Shown: positions 12,853-25,414, counted from the stretch's first letter. The stretch is DNA of 64,000 bases from Diphasiastrum complanatum (GCA_029204225.1 CM055107.1:5526900-5590899); one strand, 5' to 3'. A program made the numbers and translations. Notes: generated from the letters alone by a model not told the origin.

Positions 12853-15800
12853 CGATTAAAAAAGAGCAAAAGACATGGGTCCTATATCAAGCAAAATAAT
12901 ATAGGGCCCAAAAGGGCCTTAAAGTCAGCCGAACGACAATTACATCATTATTATAGGTATAGATACACATAAAATTTGTTTGCACTAAATAGTTGTCATC
13001 ACAAGGCAAAATGCCCTTGGGCATGGAATCCAATACTTGGTAAAAGTTACAATGGCACGTATAAAGACTTTATGAACTTATAAAACAATTCGTGTTTAAG
13101 TTATTTTTTTCTCTTTGCATGGTTAACCATAGATTTAAGGACTATATAAAAAAAATACAATTGAAAGAGAACTATTTCTTAAAGCAGCTAATCTTGGTAG
13201 CCTCTTTAAAAATTTCTTGACTAAATGGAGTGATACAAGTTGAAGTAGTCAATACCAAGAGTCTTGTCCATCGCAGGCTCGAATCCCAACCGCTGCGTAG
13301 TGACATTGTAAGGAGCTTGCTCTGCTCTTGGCATTGCCCAGATGGTGTGGCCAGGCTGTATATATTGTGTATAATCCACTAGTGGCTTAACTCTGTATCC
13401 AAAAAACAAATACCAAGAGTCTTTGGAAATTTGAAATAAATACAAATACGTTAATCAATACCCTCGGAGGTCTCGTGAAAGGCCCTTTCTACAACAAATA
13501 AGTCAAGGAGAACGTAGTCCCGTCTTCCAAGACATTAAAACACTTATTCTTTTGTTTACTTTATTAGTGTAAACTGTTTTTACACTTACTTTTCAACGAA
13601 AGTCAATGTTGTGAAAATCGGCAGAGTATAAGAATGGAATTGACAAGTTTTCTCAAAAATCAATATCATAAAATATTTAACAATCTTTTATGGGAGGAAG
13701 GTAACTCTCCGAGACCATTCCGCCTGGGAAGGGCTTTCATGCTCGGGCGATAGATAAGTTATTTTAAATGCAAATTTTTTGCGGATAAATCAAAAAGAGG
13801 TTCCAGAGCACTGACAAAAGTGTTTAAATTTTTAGCATGCACCACTCAAATACATGTAAACTAAAAATAAAATAAAAAATTGGAGAAAGAAAAAGAAAAA
13901 AGAAAAGTTGCACGCATTCCGAATATGAAAGAAAAACAAAAATGAAAAAAAAAATATGATTTTAGTAAAGGGAAAATTGGCGATGAAATGCTAGGAAGTC
14001 ACGTTGCCCTTCTTCTTAGATATTGTCTTTTATCAGTGACGTGTCCACCGTTTTTGCACAAGTCATGTCGCCCTTCTTTCTAGATATTTTCTAGATATTT
14101 TGTTTACACGTGACCCCTATAACCATATGCCACGTAATCCATTTCAGATATTTCAAAAATTAGACTATAAAATATAAAATATAAAATATATAAATAATGT
14201 TTTATGTTTTATGTTTTATGAGCTCGAAAGTCGAGTCTTTTATCGATAAAAGAAATTTAGTTAGGGTCGTTCATGTATTATTTTATAATGTGGGTGTGCG
14301 TACATTTAATGGGAGACAACTTGACTTCCAAGGCCACGCTTGAAAGGGACTAAAGTGTAATGTGCTGGCTATCAATGCCATTTTGAAGTGTAATATAAAA
14401 GGCAGATATTATTGCACTTCAATTCAAAAGAGAGGGCTTTCTTAAATGCTTTGTAGAGAATACGTATATTACTCATTGATATAAATTTTTTATTGGGCAG
14501 ATTAGTGCTCGGGAAACCACTTTGAGTTATCTTAAAAAAAAACTGCATTTTATGGAACAACTCAGTTTTTTAAGACTTTTACTTATAAATGATATATATG
14601 CTTTGTATTAAAAATCGTCAGGCATTTTATGATGCCAATTTTCGAGAAAACTCTCCTGTTCCATTTCTATAGTTTGCCGATTTTCCCGAACACTGAGGCC
14701 ATGCTCTTTCTTTTTGTGTACTTGTTAAGCTACTAGTGGTCACAGTTATACACAACATATATACAGACGATGTTCTTAAAATACCTACGTCTACCAGTGT
14801 AAGCTTTTTAAATTTAAAGACGACTTAATACATCGTCTATCAAGTTACGGTAGTGTAAGTCTCTTCCGCGTCATTAAGATGAACCTGCTAGATGCCCATA
14901 ACGACTAGTGCCTCTTTGAATGACTAGAGTTACAAATTTACTATAGAATTAACCGGGCATATGACAATGTGTTTAGAAAAGTCGACAAAGTATAAGAAGG
15001 AAATCGGCATCTTTCTTCAAAAATCAATTTCAAAATTTTTACAAGAAATTGACTTTTAAAGAAATGACAAAGTTTTTTAAATGTAGGTTCATTCTTTTTA
15101 TATGGAGTATATAGTAAAGTAGGTACGTCCTTTTGAAACTTAGGTTACATAAAATTTTTTGAGTTAATAAAATAATTAATTAATATAAATTTCCAGTATT
15201 TTGTCGTCAAAAAATCTAACATGCATTATTTAGAAGGCAAAAAATTTCAAAAATAGACAATATCTAAAACCTTACAAAATTGGAGGGAAACCTCAAAAAG
15301 GTATCCCGAACATTGATATTATGATGACCTTACCTCGGAGTTACAAGGCCAAACCTTTAATCCCTTATCTAGCATGCAATCCTTTCATTGCAACTTGAAT
15401 GGTTAACTTTTCTAAAAGCATAATCAACTTTATAAAAATGAAACATTGGGTTGTAGGGGTGATTCCCATCCTACTTTCTTTAAGAGATTTAAAAAACAAG
15501 CAAAATAAAATTCCAACTATCCGTTACATATAGGTAGTAGCTCCAAAAGGAAAAAAACATGCACGTGACAGTTTATGGTTTGACCAAGAAACACTTTATT
15601 GTAGACCATAGCACGGGCTTAGAAACTACTGTCATCCAAACCATCCATTTCCAAATTGCTATGTCATATATCATTCATCCGATAGCTAGCCATCTCCATG
15701 TAGCATACTTTGTCACTCCTGTAGCTCAGTGTGCTAGCACAGGCCTCGCCTCCTCATGAATGATACATAGTACATAATTCGCATCTGAACTTTGCTTGTA

Positions 15801-16216
15801 AAAACCCAAGTTCCAACCTTACAACATTTTAATGAAGTGCATAAAATACTAAATTAAGACATGTTATTCCCCCCAAAAAAATGCTTATCCTCAAAATGAC
15901 ATTCAAAAAGTGATTGCAAGCCATTATGGATTCACAATGGCCCATGTGAAAATTCACTCAAAACCATAGTACCATCCCATTTCGACTTCCCTTTAACTTT
16001 TGATACCTTATTGAGCTCGCCAAAATTCTCGAGCAAATATTTCTCTAACAACATGTTACCTCACCAAGATTCTAGAGCAAGTATTTCTCTAAGTGAAATG
16101 AACTCTCGACAACATGTTACATAGTACGTAATGATCACATGTGGCTCTTTTTGGCCACATATTCCTTAAAAAGCACAATTTGCAGAAACTAATGATGCCA
16201 TGAGAAAGGAGAAAAA
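12849..16216. other. Long AT-rich intergenic region without recognised gene
   Basis: I see no sustained coding frame over about 3.4 kb. Poly-A/poly-T rich patches occur around 13780-13990. A tRNA B-box-like sequence lies on the minus strand at about 13270-13283, and an A-box-like sequence on the plus strand near 15722, but neither sits in a foldable tRNA. Old transposable-element debris is likely but could not be named. Confidence 0.5.
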
Positions 16217-16430
16217 GTATGATAGATATGCTTTTAGAGAAATTTCATTTTATAATGGTTGTCACAAGAAAAATCTAATGCCCTCAAGTGTATGATAAAT
16301 CTGCTTTTAGAGAGATTTCATTTTATAATGGTTGTCACAAGAAAAATCTAATGCCCTCAAGTGTATGATAAATCTGCTTTTAGAGAGATTTCATTTTATA
16401 ATGGTTGTCAGAAGAAAAATCTAATGCCCT
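16217..16430 (+). repeat. Three tandem copies of a 73-bp unit
   Basis: Unit starts are at 16217, 16290 and 16363, with an exact 73-bp period and 2.9 copies. Each unit contains GATTTCATTTTATAATGG or its near match and AAAAATCTAATGCCCT. Units two and three are almost identical; the first differs at a few sites. The array lies about 0.6 kb upstream of the EXORDIUM-like gene. Confidence 0.95.
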
Positions 16431-17047
16431 TATTATGTGAAAGTAGCTCAAGGTGATGACATTCTAGAAGCCCAATAGAGAGGCATTTGACTCCTTGTCC
16501 AGGAAAATGCCATCTGCCCTACTCCTTCCCTTTCATAATGCTCAAGATGTCATATAAAATGCTTAATACATCGAGTTAAAAAATTGGGTTGAGAACTATT
16601 ACTTTTTGAGAGCACTTTCATGTCTAGGATCAAGTTTTTTGGTAATTTGCTTCGTATCTTCTGAATATTCATTAGTGTGCTTTGTCTCTGTCCCTCTTTC
16701 TAGTCCTTCTTCGGGTTTTTCTCTTGGAATTTTGTTCTTACCTTTCAGATATCTTTAGTCTCGAGCTCAATTTGGGTCAAGGCCTCTGCTGCTCTCGTTC
16801 ATCATCGTCTCCTGCGTTTTAGTATTTAGTTTCCAAGCTCAATGATTCAGCAAACCATCTATCTTCTAGCTTGCAGTTCTTAGTTCAGCTTTGAAAGTCC
16901 AAGGTTTACAGTATCCGGATTTCTGTTGTTGTCACAGCCAGTGCTCTCATTTTAAGCTGCAATATCCAGCTGGATCGTTGAATTCTGGAAAAGAAATAGA
17001 TCTTGAAGCAGATTCTGTTAGTCTTAGAATAAGAACCTGTGCTGAAA
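16431..17047. promoter_or_regulatory. Upstream region of the EXORDIUM-like gene
   Basis: This non-coding stretch precedes the gene. It turns T/C-rich from about 16660 to 16900, as plant 5' flanks and leaders often are. I could not place a convincing TATA box, so promoter status rests on position only. Confidence 0.35.
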
Positions 17048-18108
17048 ATGCTCATGGGGAAGACATGGTTTTCCGGAGTGAATGGATTGAATCTGCTAGG
17101 CATTGCAATGACATTATATTTGTGCTTATTGGGGATGGAATTCAGTAGAGCAGATCTTGTTCCTGTGGAACCACTCATCCTCCCATACCACAACGGCCCA
17201 GTTCTCTCCAGCGCTACGCCAATCAAGCTCTACCTTGTGTTCTATGGTTCTTTCTCCAGCTCCGACAAGTCCACCATCACTAGGGAGTTTCTGGCATCCT
17301 TCATGGCTCCCTCTGATCCCAGAGGCACGCCCACCGTCGCCAAATGGTGGTCAATCACCAAAGACTACGTCGATCTTCACGGAGCCCAAGTATTTCAGAG
17401 TATAGAGCTCAGTGGAGAGACCACAGATGCCTGCTACAGTCGGGAAAGAATCTACAGAAAAATGATATCAGCTCTTTGGTTATTAATTCTCTCAAGATCT
17501 TTCCAAAAGATCCCAAAGCAATTTATCTCGTTCTGACTGCAGCTAATGTGTCTGTCGATGGGTTTTGTCGAAGTACCTGCGGAGATCATTTCTACACTTA
17601 TCCAAGCTTTCACTCAGCTGGACAAATGCTCCCCTACGCGTGGGTTGGCAATTCTGAGACTCAGTGCACTGGATTTTGCGCATGGCCTTACGCAAAGCCT
17701 GATTTCGGTCCCAACACAGAGCCACTGCTGGCGCCCAATGGAGTTGGTGTAGATGGAATGATCATTACCATTGCCAAGGTTTTGGCAGGTGCAGCTACAA
17801 ATCCCTACGGAAATGCTTACTACCAGGGCGATGCTTCTGCTGCACTGGAGGCAGCAGGCGCTTGCTCCAGAAGCTACAGCCCGGGGGCATATCCAGGTTA
17901 CCCTGGGGATCTTCTAAAAGATGTCAAAACTGGAGCTAGCTATAATGTGGGAGGAGTTATGGAACGCAAATTCCTAGTTCCGTGGATGTGGAATCCGATA
18001 ACACTTGCCTGCGCTGGGCAACCACAAAGAAAACATCTATTTTCCCATCCTATTATGCATAAATTGGGAGGCTTGAACAGGAGCCTGCGTCAGGCCGCCT
18101 TATGTTGA
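17048..18108 (+). pseudogene. EXORDIUM/PHI-1-like gene with a single frameshift
   Basis: This is the only substantial host gene in the window. The family is secreted, brassinosteroid- and phosphate-responsive cell-expansion proteins that are usually intronless and about 300-320 aa. Translation from ATG 17048 (or 17054) gives a hydrophobic signal-peptide-like N-terminus, then LILPYHNGPVLSS and IKLYLVFYGSF. Near 17438-17442 the frame changes, as if one base were lost. The second frame continues with the family blocks IYLVLTAANVSVDGFC, YAWVGNSETQC, GVDGMIITIAKVLAGAATNP, GNAYYQGDA, GAYPGYPGDLL and TGASYNVGGVMERKFLVP. Homologues end soon after this; here about 25 extra residues follow WNP, so a second lesion at the end is possible. 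It could be a pseudogene or an intact gene with a sequence error. Confidence 0.85.
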
Positions 18109-18480
18109 TCATTGCTATAGAAACTAGATAGTGAATACTCTATACTGAAAGTCTAATCAAATTTGTTATAGACAAAAGCCATGGTACTGGTAAAGAGATA
18201 TAGTGGAGACTGGAGTGGTCACTTTTGTGATCTAAGATCAATATCAGAGAGTCTAGCACTCTATAGGCCAGACTCAACAGTGTTTTTAATAACAGTGTTT
18301 TTAACTTTTTAGCCATACTGGTGATAAAGGGACAACTCATACGTTTACAGGCGAGCAAGCCGGTCATGTGATAATTTGTGAACTAAGTTCTTTAGCGCAT
18401 AAAATATGAATGCGCCTTAACATCAGATGACGAACAGAAACGTTGCACCTAACGTTTGGTTGATGAAATGATTACTGTAC
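18109..18480. other. 3' flank of the EXORDIUM-like gene
   Basis: No coding signal is visible. The stretch separates the gene from a copia remnant on the opposite strand. Confidence 0.5.
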
Positions 18481-18819
18481 TATATGTAGACTAAGTACTG
18501 AACTGTCAGATTTGTCATTACTGTTCCCTTGATCAGTGAATTCTGTGTGTATGGAATCTTGTAAATTGTTCCCTGCGTATAAATCTGGCATACGAAGTTT
18601 TTCAAGAAAGAATAGCATATGTAAGCGGTAACAAGTTGTGTCCTCGCTCTAAGCGCGTGTAGCTCCTTTGCTATTGCTTCCGGCAATCTGATAGCTGAAG
18701 ACGGCTAGAAGTACTGAAGATCGGCGAGCCAACGCATTAATTGAAAACCAGTACTCTCCAAGAAAGTTAATTCAGTAGAACTAAGCGTTGTCCATTACAT
18801 CGCATTAAAGCATTGTCTA
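18481..18819 (-). repeat. Possible 3' LTR or 3' flank of copia remnant II
   Basis: This lies directly downstream, on the minus strand, of the RNase H end of the copia remnant, where an LTR is expected. No paired LTR or clean TG/CA ends were found, so the call rests on position. Confidence 0.25.
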
Positions 18820-19760
18820 TTACGGCGGATTAAAAAAGTATAAGGTTGCTCGTGAATTTAAACTAGAGAAGTGGGTCCTTTCAAGAACGTGGTGGGACTG
18901 GTTCGCTGATTTCCCCGAGTCAGCAAATTGTCTCAGATCTATTGAACTGAAAGTTTTACAAAGTCTCAAAGTTTCCCTCGATTCAAACTTAGTGAAGCAT
19001 GATTTTCGACAGTCAGTAGTTCTGCAGTAAATCAGATTTGCTTCCTCTTGTTCCATTTTGTCTCTGAGAAAGTGATAAGAAATTTCATCGTGTTTAGAGC
19101 GAGAGTGTAACACAGGCTTTCTGGCCAAAGCAATAGATCTCTGACAGGGGGCCCACTGCTGCAAACACCTCAATATAATCTAACCCACCCAGTTTGTTGT
19201 GTGAATAAGTTTGCAAACAAGTGAGGCTTTGAATCTTTCCAATGACACCATTTACATTGTTTTTCAACCTAAAGATCGACTTGCATTTCAATATGGAATG
19301 ATCTTGGGGCAACTGAACCCTGAGTTCAAGTATTATTAGCTTAAAGAGAATCAAGTTTCCCTTGTACAACAAAGCTCAGTTGTTTGGTTTCAGGACCTTC
19401 AAGGTCTTTCGGAAGTTTCTGGGGTTCTAGATCCTTGGTTATATATAGTATCTGCGTGCGAAACATTGGCGGCAATTCTGAGTTATGAAGAGGGGTGTTT
19501 GATTTATCTGGCTTCCCAAGGAGATGGAACTTCTACTAGCTCATCATGTTCATTTGTTAGTTCTGCAGCAAGCTTGGACCATTCAAAGACTGGCTTGTTT
19601 TGTATAGATTTATCATTGGAATCATATGAATCCAGATACAGGTCAGCAGAATTTGCATTTTCAGGGATGATCCCAAAGCTATTCTCGTCAAATAGAACAT
19701 CTCGTCTGATCGTTGTTCTAGGATTAGTTTCTTCATCGCGATAGGCTCTAGAACATTAGA
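18820..19760 (-). pseudogene. Ty1/copia remnant II: integrase-RT linker, RT start and RNase H end
   Basis: Read from 19760 down, the minus strand gives a copia integrase-to-RT linker (RRDVLFDENSFGIIPENANS). It then gives an RT start with several lesions (IFRLKNNVNGVIGK, then GGLDYIEVFAAV). After that it jumps to the RNase H C-terminus (DEISYHFLRDKMEQEEANLI) from about 19090. The middle of RT, including the YVDD box, is missing, so an internal deletion joined the ends. The remnant is 0.7 kb downstream of the EXORDIUM-like gene in convergent orientation. Confidence 0.7.
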
Positions 19761-19771
19761 GAAGAATACAT

Positions 19772-19946
19772 TGTTAATAGAAACAATACTTACCCTTGTA
19801 ATGTTCACAAAGAAACTATCTGGGCAAAAGTGCGCAAGACAAACAAGACCAAGACAATGAGACAGAGTCGCAACGATGCCTCACATTTCTCATAACGGTA
19901 TTTTATGCTTACAACCTTCATGCCCAGAAGGCACCACAGTCTAACA
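19772..19946 (-). repeat. Candidate short 3' LTR of copia remnant I
   Basis: A 175-bp segment on the minus strand begins TGTTAGACTGTGG and ends CTATTAACA, with 5-bp inverted TGTTA/TAACA ends. It lies about 30 bp beyond the RNase H stop of copia remnant I and directly next to remnant II. If correct, remnant I is nested in remnant II. No 5' LTR was found. Confidence 0.4.
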
Positions 19947-19974
19947 AACCTTCACGGACAGTTAGCTACCGTCT

Positions 19975-22560
19975 AGGTACTTGTTCGGCTGCTTAATTCC
20001 AACGCTCCAACAGAATTCAACCATTTGCCAAAATCATGTTTTTCTTTGCTTAAAGGTTTGGTAGGCATATCAGCTATAACATACAATTTGTCCTACAATC
20101 CTTGATTCTATCAGCCCTTTCCCAACAATTTCTCTTATAAAATGATATCTGATTGATATCTGCTTAGTCCTACGATGCACATTATTTGCTAAGGCTAGGC
20201 TTCCCTGGATATCCCCATTGATGTTACACATGTGATTGGGTGCTGTAGGTCTTCCATAGATTGTTGGGTGCTGCAGGTCTTCCATTACTTGTTTGAGCGA
20301 GAGGCCCTCTCATATTGCCAAGGACAAAGCCATGTATTCGGCCTCAGTGTGGGCGACAGAGCATTTGTACTTTGCCTTACTTCCCCATGCTGTTGCTATC
20401 CAATTGAGCAAGAATACAAATCCTGCACTTGATCTCCTCGTTTCCAGATCAACGCCTCTGAGTACCCACTCAAATCTATTTCAGTGCTTGAGGCTTTGCA
20501 GACCAAGACCAGTCCATGATTGATTGTGCCTTTGAGGTATTTTAGCACCCTCTTTAAATTCTTCCAAAGCATAGTCATTAACATAAGCAGTGTCAGGCCT
20601 TGTTACCAACAATCTGCTCATTAACCTGCCCAACAATTTTCTATAAATCTTCAGGCTCAGTTCTCCTTCAATTCCCTTGCATTGTCCTCAGTCTTTCTTT
20701 CCTTCCATAGTTATACCAACCACCTTATAGTCTTTCATTCTATATCTTCCGAGAAAGTATTCAATAAACATCATTTAATTCATGTAGAATGTCTCCATTC
20801 CCTCCTTATCTTCATTCAACATATTTGCTGAAGTCATCTATGTATAGAGCTATTAGGAGTGTACCTCTCTACTCTGTTTTAGCATAGAAGCTTGCATCTA
20901 GTGTATTTATTTTCTACAAAGTACTAGCCAATTTTGCAATAGCAACACCTTGAAGGATTTTTACAGTTTGCAAGCTTTGGATTCATTTTGGATGAAGCCC
21001 TCCAGCTACTTCATGCAAATATCTTCCTTTAATTTGCCATTCAAGAAGGCGATCATAACATCCATCTCAAGCAACAATAAAACATGGGCCATTACTATGC
21101 CAATAAGAGCTCAAATGGATGAAAATGGGACAATGGATGCATAGGGTATTCATGTAGATAATTCCTTGGTCTTCCAGTGTCCACGCATTGTTCTCCCTCA
21201 CTGATTTGTACTCTTTAGTCATGGTCTTTTGAATTTCACACATCCGAGGCCTCTTTCACACTTCATGGCTCCTCGTCTTTTGATGTAGCATGAGCAATCT
21301 AGCTATAGTCTCTAAAGTTTCTAGGGTAGGTGCCTTTCCTTCACAAACTTTCTTAAGGTTATTGTGTCCTCTATGTACCTCAAGTTGTCTGCTTCAATTT
21401 CTTCATTGTCCTCTTGCATGTCTTGGCCTGGACCCTTTGTCTTTCTAATCAATTCATTCATGTTCGTATAGAATCAATTGTTTTCCCTTAGGAGCTCCCA
21501 TTGGGTTGAGTGTCTCCTCATATGTTTCATCACCTATTTATAAAAAAACCATGTTCTTGTTGTTGATGATTTTTCTTTATATGGTATCATAGAGTTTGTA
21601 TCCTTTGTCATTCCTTGCCTTTTGGGTTGCGCTTTTGTTAGGATGTGAGCAAAGCATCTACTCTCAAACAATAAGAAAATACCCTACGTCTGAGTGCACT
21701 CCCGACCAAGATCCCTTAAGAGCCATATCTTTTAGTGCCCTTGTAGGACACCTATTGGTTATGTGATTGGCTATCAAAGCGGCTATCCTCCGATTATTTC
21801 TTTTTGCAATGTCGTTTTAATTTGTTCTCGTTTGTGTGGTACACTTAGTTCTTTTCCTATTATTTAAATGATAATTTCTAAAATTTTTGGAGGTGTATTC
21901 TCCTCCTTTGTTACTCATATGTTTCTTTATATGCTTTATTGTTTGTATTTCAACTAATACCTTAAAATGTTTGAACATTTCTAGACACTCATTCCTTCAT
22001 CTCATTAAGTATGTAGCAGTCTTTTTCGAGAAGTTGTCAATGAATGTTATGAAGTACCTCACCCCTACCATGCCTGTCATTTGCATAGTCACAAATTTTT
22101 TGTGTGAATTACTTGTAGAATTCATACTAACCATATGTCGAGTTTCAATTGGAAGTTTGTGTATCTTTCCAATTAGACCACCCGTATATCTGCCAACCTT
22201 CTAGAAAACACATTTCTCCATGTCTATCACTATCCCTTTGTCAACCATTTTCTATAGAGCATTGGTGTTGAAATGCCCCAATCTTTCATGTCATATTTGG
22301 CCCTTCCTTTCACTAGAGGTCATGGCTTTGCCATCAATATTTTATCTTGAACAATATCGTTGACCATGAATAGATCTCCTACCCTTTGGTTTACTTTAGT
22401 GATTTTGTAACATGTCTCGTACAACACAACTTCCATGTCGACATTTGTGATCTTTTTTACAAATATTAGATTAGTGCAAAGTGATATATATAACATTGTC
22501 TAGTTTGATAATTTCTTCCATCACATTTGTAAAGCTATAATCCTGAACTTCACGAGTTGA
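19975..22560 (-). pseudogene. Ty1/copia remnant I: integrase, RT and RNase H
   Basis: Reading down the minus strand, the copia order is clear despite many stops. A GAG-pre-integrase block (RLGHFNTNALYRKWLTKG) is at about 22290. The integrase core follows (VRYFITFIDNFSKKTATYLM, then KGGEYTSKNF at about 21890, where the usual catalytic Asp of SDNGGEY is lost). The linker reads KGYKLYDT at about 21600. RT has ALYIDDF at about 20855. RNase H reads VLKYLKGTINHGLVLV, HTEAEYMALSLAI and KQISIRYHFIREIVGKGLIE. The C-terminal tail ends near 19976. No functional protein is possible. Confidence 0.8.
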
Positions 22561-22599
22561 GGGGATTCTTTCGTTAGTAGAAGATGATTCTACGTCATA

Positions 22600-22907
22600 A
22601 GATTCAAAATAATTAATTCAAACGTCCTCTTTCTCTAGGGTCGATATACCATAAGATGAGTCATCTGCAACAAAACTTGTATCAGAGGTTGGTGTTTTCA
22701 CCTTCATGCTTGTCAGCTTCCCAAGAGACTACATGTTCTGTTTTTTGTTTCTTTCCATCTTTACAAATTGGAAACCAAAGTTTCTTCTTCTTCTAGTGAA
22801 CAACAACATTATCTTGCTATAACCATGGTCTTCCAATTAGCACATAATAAGTTGGATCACCCATTGTTTTGATTACTAGAAAATTCATAAGAAATAGTTT
22901 GTGCAAT

Positions 22908-22915
<8 letters not shown>
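22600..22915 (-). pseudogene. Ty3/gypsy protease C-terminal fragment
   Basis: The minus strand encodes GDPTYYVLIGRPWL followed by a stop-interrupted continuation. This matches the G(R/Y)PWL end of gypsy proteases and the region after it. No RT follows, since copia remnant I begins at about 22560, and no retroelement gene precedes it. It is an isolated fragment. Confidence 0.55.
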
Positions 22916-23617
<702 letters not shown>

Positions 23618-24094
23618 AGAAGTGCTCATCAGTTTCCACTACATTTTCTTCATTATACCATCAAGTAGAGGATCCAGATGGACCCCATTGGTGGATTCTC
23701 AGCCAGCTCTCACCAATTTTTATAGTAAATTCAAAAATAGTTTGGATCATAATATGTTATCAAAAGTTACAAAGAATTATCAAGTGTTAAATCTTATATT
23801 TAAAATACGACAACTTAGAAAATTTTCCAACTTCGCTACCATAATTGTGCATATGAAAATATGGGCAATAACATAATGGCTCCGCAATATAAAATTTGCA
23901 TTCATATCTATATTTGAGACAATCCATTTACAAGCAGTACTACAATTGTATAGAAATTTGCCTAGTTGATCTTGAAAATAATCATGCAAAATAGAGAAGA
24001 GCAATAGAAGAAAATACAAAAAGTGGTATTGGATGTCCAATAGTGTTTGATGTGTCTACAAACTACGATCTATGGCAAAGGGCCATCTAAAGAG
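23618..24094. other. Unclassified stretch
   Basis: No recognised gene. Short open frames on both strands are AT-rich and unconvincing. Confidence 0.4.
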
Positions 24095-24367
24095 GAGTAT
24101 AAGCTCTGCTATGATCAAAATCTTGAAGACATGCACAAAGAATTGGATAATAGAGGCATTTATTCCATTGACTAGTTAAATTCATTCAACCCCAAATACC
24201 CATAATTCTATGCGTAGATCAATGACGAGCAAGAGGAAGAGATCGACTAAGAGCTTGTAGAGAAAACATGGCAAGGAGCTGCAACTACTGGCGATGAGAC
24301 CGACAACGACGACAACGAGGAATTAGGAATTAGAAGAGAAGATGTCTTCTTTTATGATGAAAATTAA
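24095..24367 (+). pseudogene. Unidentified decayed coding frame, probably transposon-derived
   Basis: One frame of 91 codons reads as natural protein with four in-frame stops and ends at a TAA: DQNLEDMHKELDNRGIYSID, then INDEQEEEID, then ELVEKTWQGAATTGDETDND and a terminal acidic tail (VFFYDEN). The composition suggests the C-terminus of a real protein. The setting, just upstream of a CACTA-like end and a Harbinger fragment, suggests a transposase end, but I recognise no family. Confidence 0.35.
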
Positions 24368-24479
24368 GCCCGCATGATGTAAAGAGTGTTTCAAAATTAT
24401 TTTTTTGTATCAATCTACTATACATATGCAATGCTTCTTAAGTATAGGAGCAATTTTAGTATCTTAGATACTTGATAGC

Positions 24480-25214
24480 AAAAATAGGGAGTAATTTTGA
24501 TGAATGCTCACCTTTCTCCAATATGTTGATCTCTGAAACAAAGAATGAGTCCTCGCGGGCGCTCCGCAAATGAGCACCTACAAGTGCCAAAGAAAATCTA
24601 AATCCGAGTATTAGCGTTGCTACTTGACATTTTTTTGGGTGAAATCCTAATTCTGAGCATCGCCTAATGACATTTAATTAGCTAGCTGTAAAATTTTCTT
24701 AGCAATACTTTAGCGACATATGATAAAACGTTGCTAAATTTGTCGTTAGAAATTCTGCTGGGTGATGCTATTTTTTCTATCAAAAAATTTCTCAAAATTT
24801 GTGGCAACATTTTAGTCATGGTTTTGAATGTCGCTCAACGATGTTCAATTAAATTTTCAAATTTGTATCACTAAGCGACATTTTTAGGATTTTCAATTAA
24901 TCGACGACATCTGACAACATTAATTGTGACCGTCTACAATATTTGTGTGTCACTTGGTGACAATTAATCATCACAAAACTATGAAAATTTTTGGTATGAA
25001 CGTCGTAGTTATGTCTCTATAGGTGTCACAAGGCGACAATCCAGTATTTAGAGATATGACAATCCAGTAGTGACATTTAGAAATATGACAGTCCAGTAGT
25101 GATGTTTAGAAATGTCGATAGTGATATTTATGAAGATGTTTATACAACTTTTTTGTCTAAAAAATTACTATAAACATCGCTAAAAATGTTGCTATATGTC
25201 TCTTATGTGGTAGT
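24480..25214 (+). mobile_element. CACTA-like terminal region with subterminal repeats
   Basis: The right end reads GGTAGTG at 25208-25214, the inverse of a CACTAcc terminus. Inside it are many short subterminal words of the GCGACA / TAGCGAC / AGCGATG / GTCGC type between about 24610 and 25190. CACTA (CMC/EnSpm) elements carry such repeats as transposase-binding sites. I did not find the left terminus or a transposase, so this may be one end of a non-autonomous or broken element. Confidence 0.45.
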
Positions 25215-25216
25215 GC

Positions 25217-25414
25217 ATGCCATATGAGTGCTATTCATGTCACAAGATTCACTCTATTCTTCTACAAGCTGCATGTGATTCCAGAAAAATATTTTGGAAT
25301 GTGATGTGTTGTGCTCCAGGTAGGATTCACAATGCTATGAACCTCTCAATGAGCTCTCTACACAAAAAGCTACACACAAGATTAGTTTTGAATGAGCGAG
25401 TAGAAATAATATAA
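25217..25414 (+). pseudogene. PIF/Harbinger-type (DDE_4) transposase fragment
   Basis: The frame reads HKIHSILLQAACDSRKIFWN, then VMCCAPGRIHNAMNLSMSSL and HKKLHTRLVLNE. This matches the mid-domain of plant PIF/Harbinger and ALP1-like nucleases: a KG-HSI-LQ-V-D block, then PG-HDA, then S-L. The PGxxHD position is PGRIHN, so the catalytic Asp is changed to Asn. Only about 65 residues survive. The upstream half is cut where the CACTA-like terminus begins, and the downstream end meets a stop at 25412. This is clearly a relic. Confidence 0.65.

Noticed and set aside
13225-13445. B-box-like GGGATTCGAGCC on the minus strand
   Set aside because: No matching A-box at the right distance, no cloverleaf and no second copy in the window, so a tRNA-derived SINE could not be supported.
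14760-14880. ACGATGT/CGTCTA-type inverted words as a possible transposon end
   Set aside because: The words are few and no terminal inverted repeat or target duplication could be defined.
15718-15830. tRNA-like TGTAGCTCAGTGTGCTAGCA with a weak B-box downstream
   Set aside because: It resembles a tRNA A-box, but no cloverleaf can be folded and the B-box match is poor. A SINE head is possible but unsupported.
18820-19173. 117-codon frame as a new gene next to the EXORDIUM-like gene
   Set aside because: Its middle matches the copia RNase H C-terminus, and the rest is 3' flank read-through.
20232-20523. Plus-strand frames over 20232-20523
   Set aside because: They are antisense shadows of the copia RNase H on the minus strand (HTEAEYMALSLAI).
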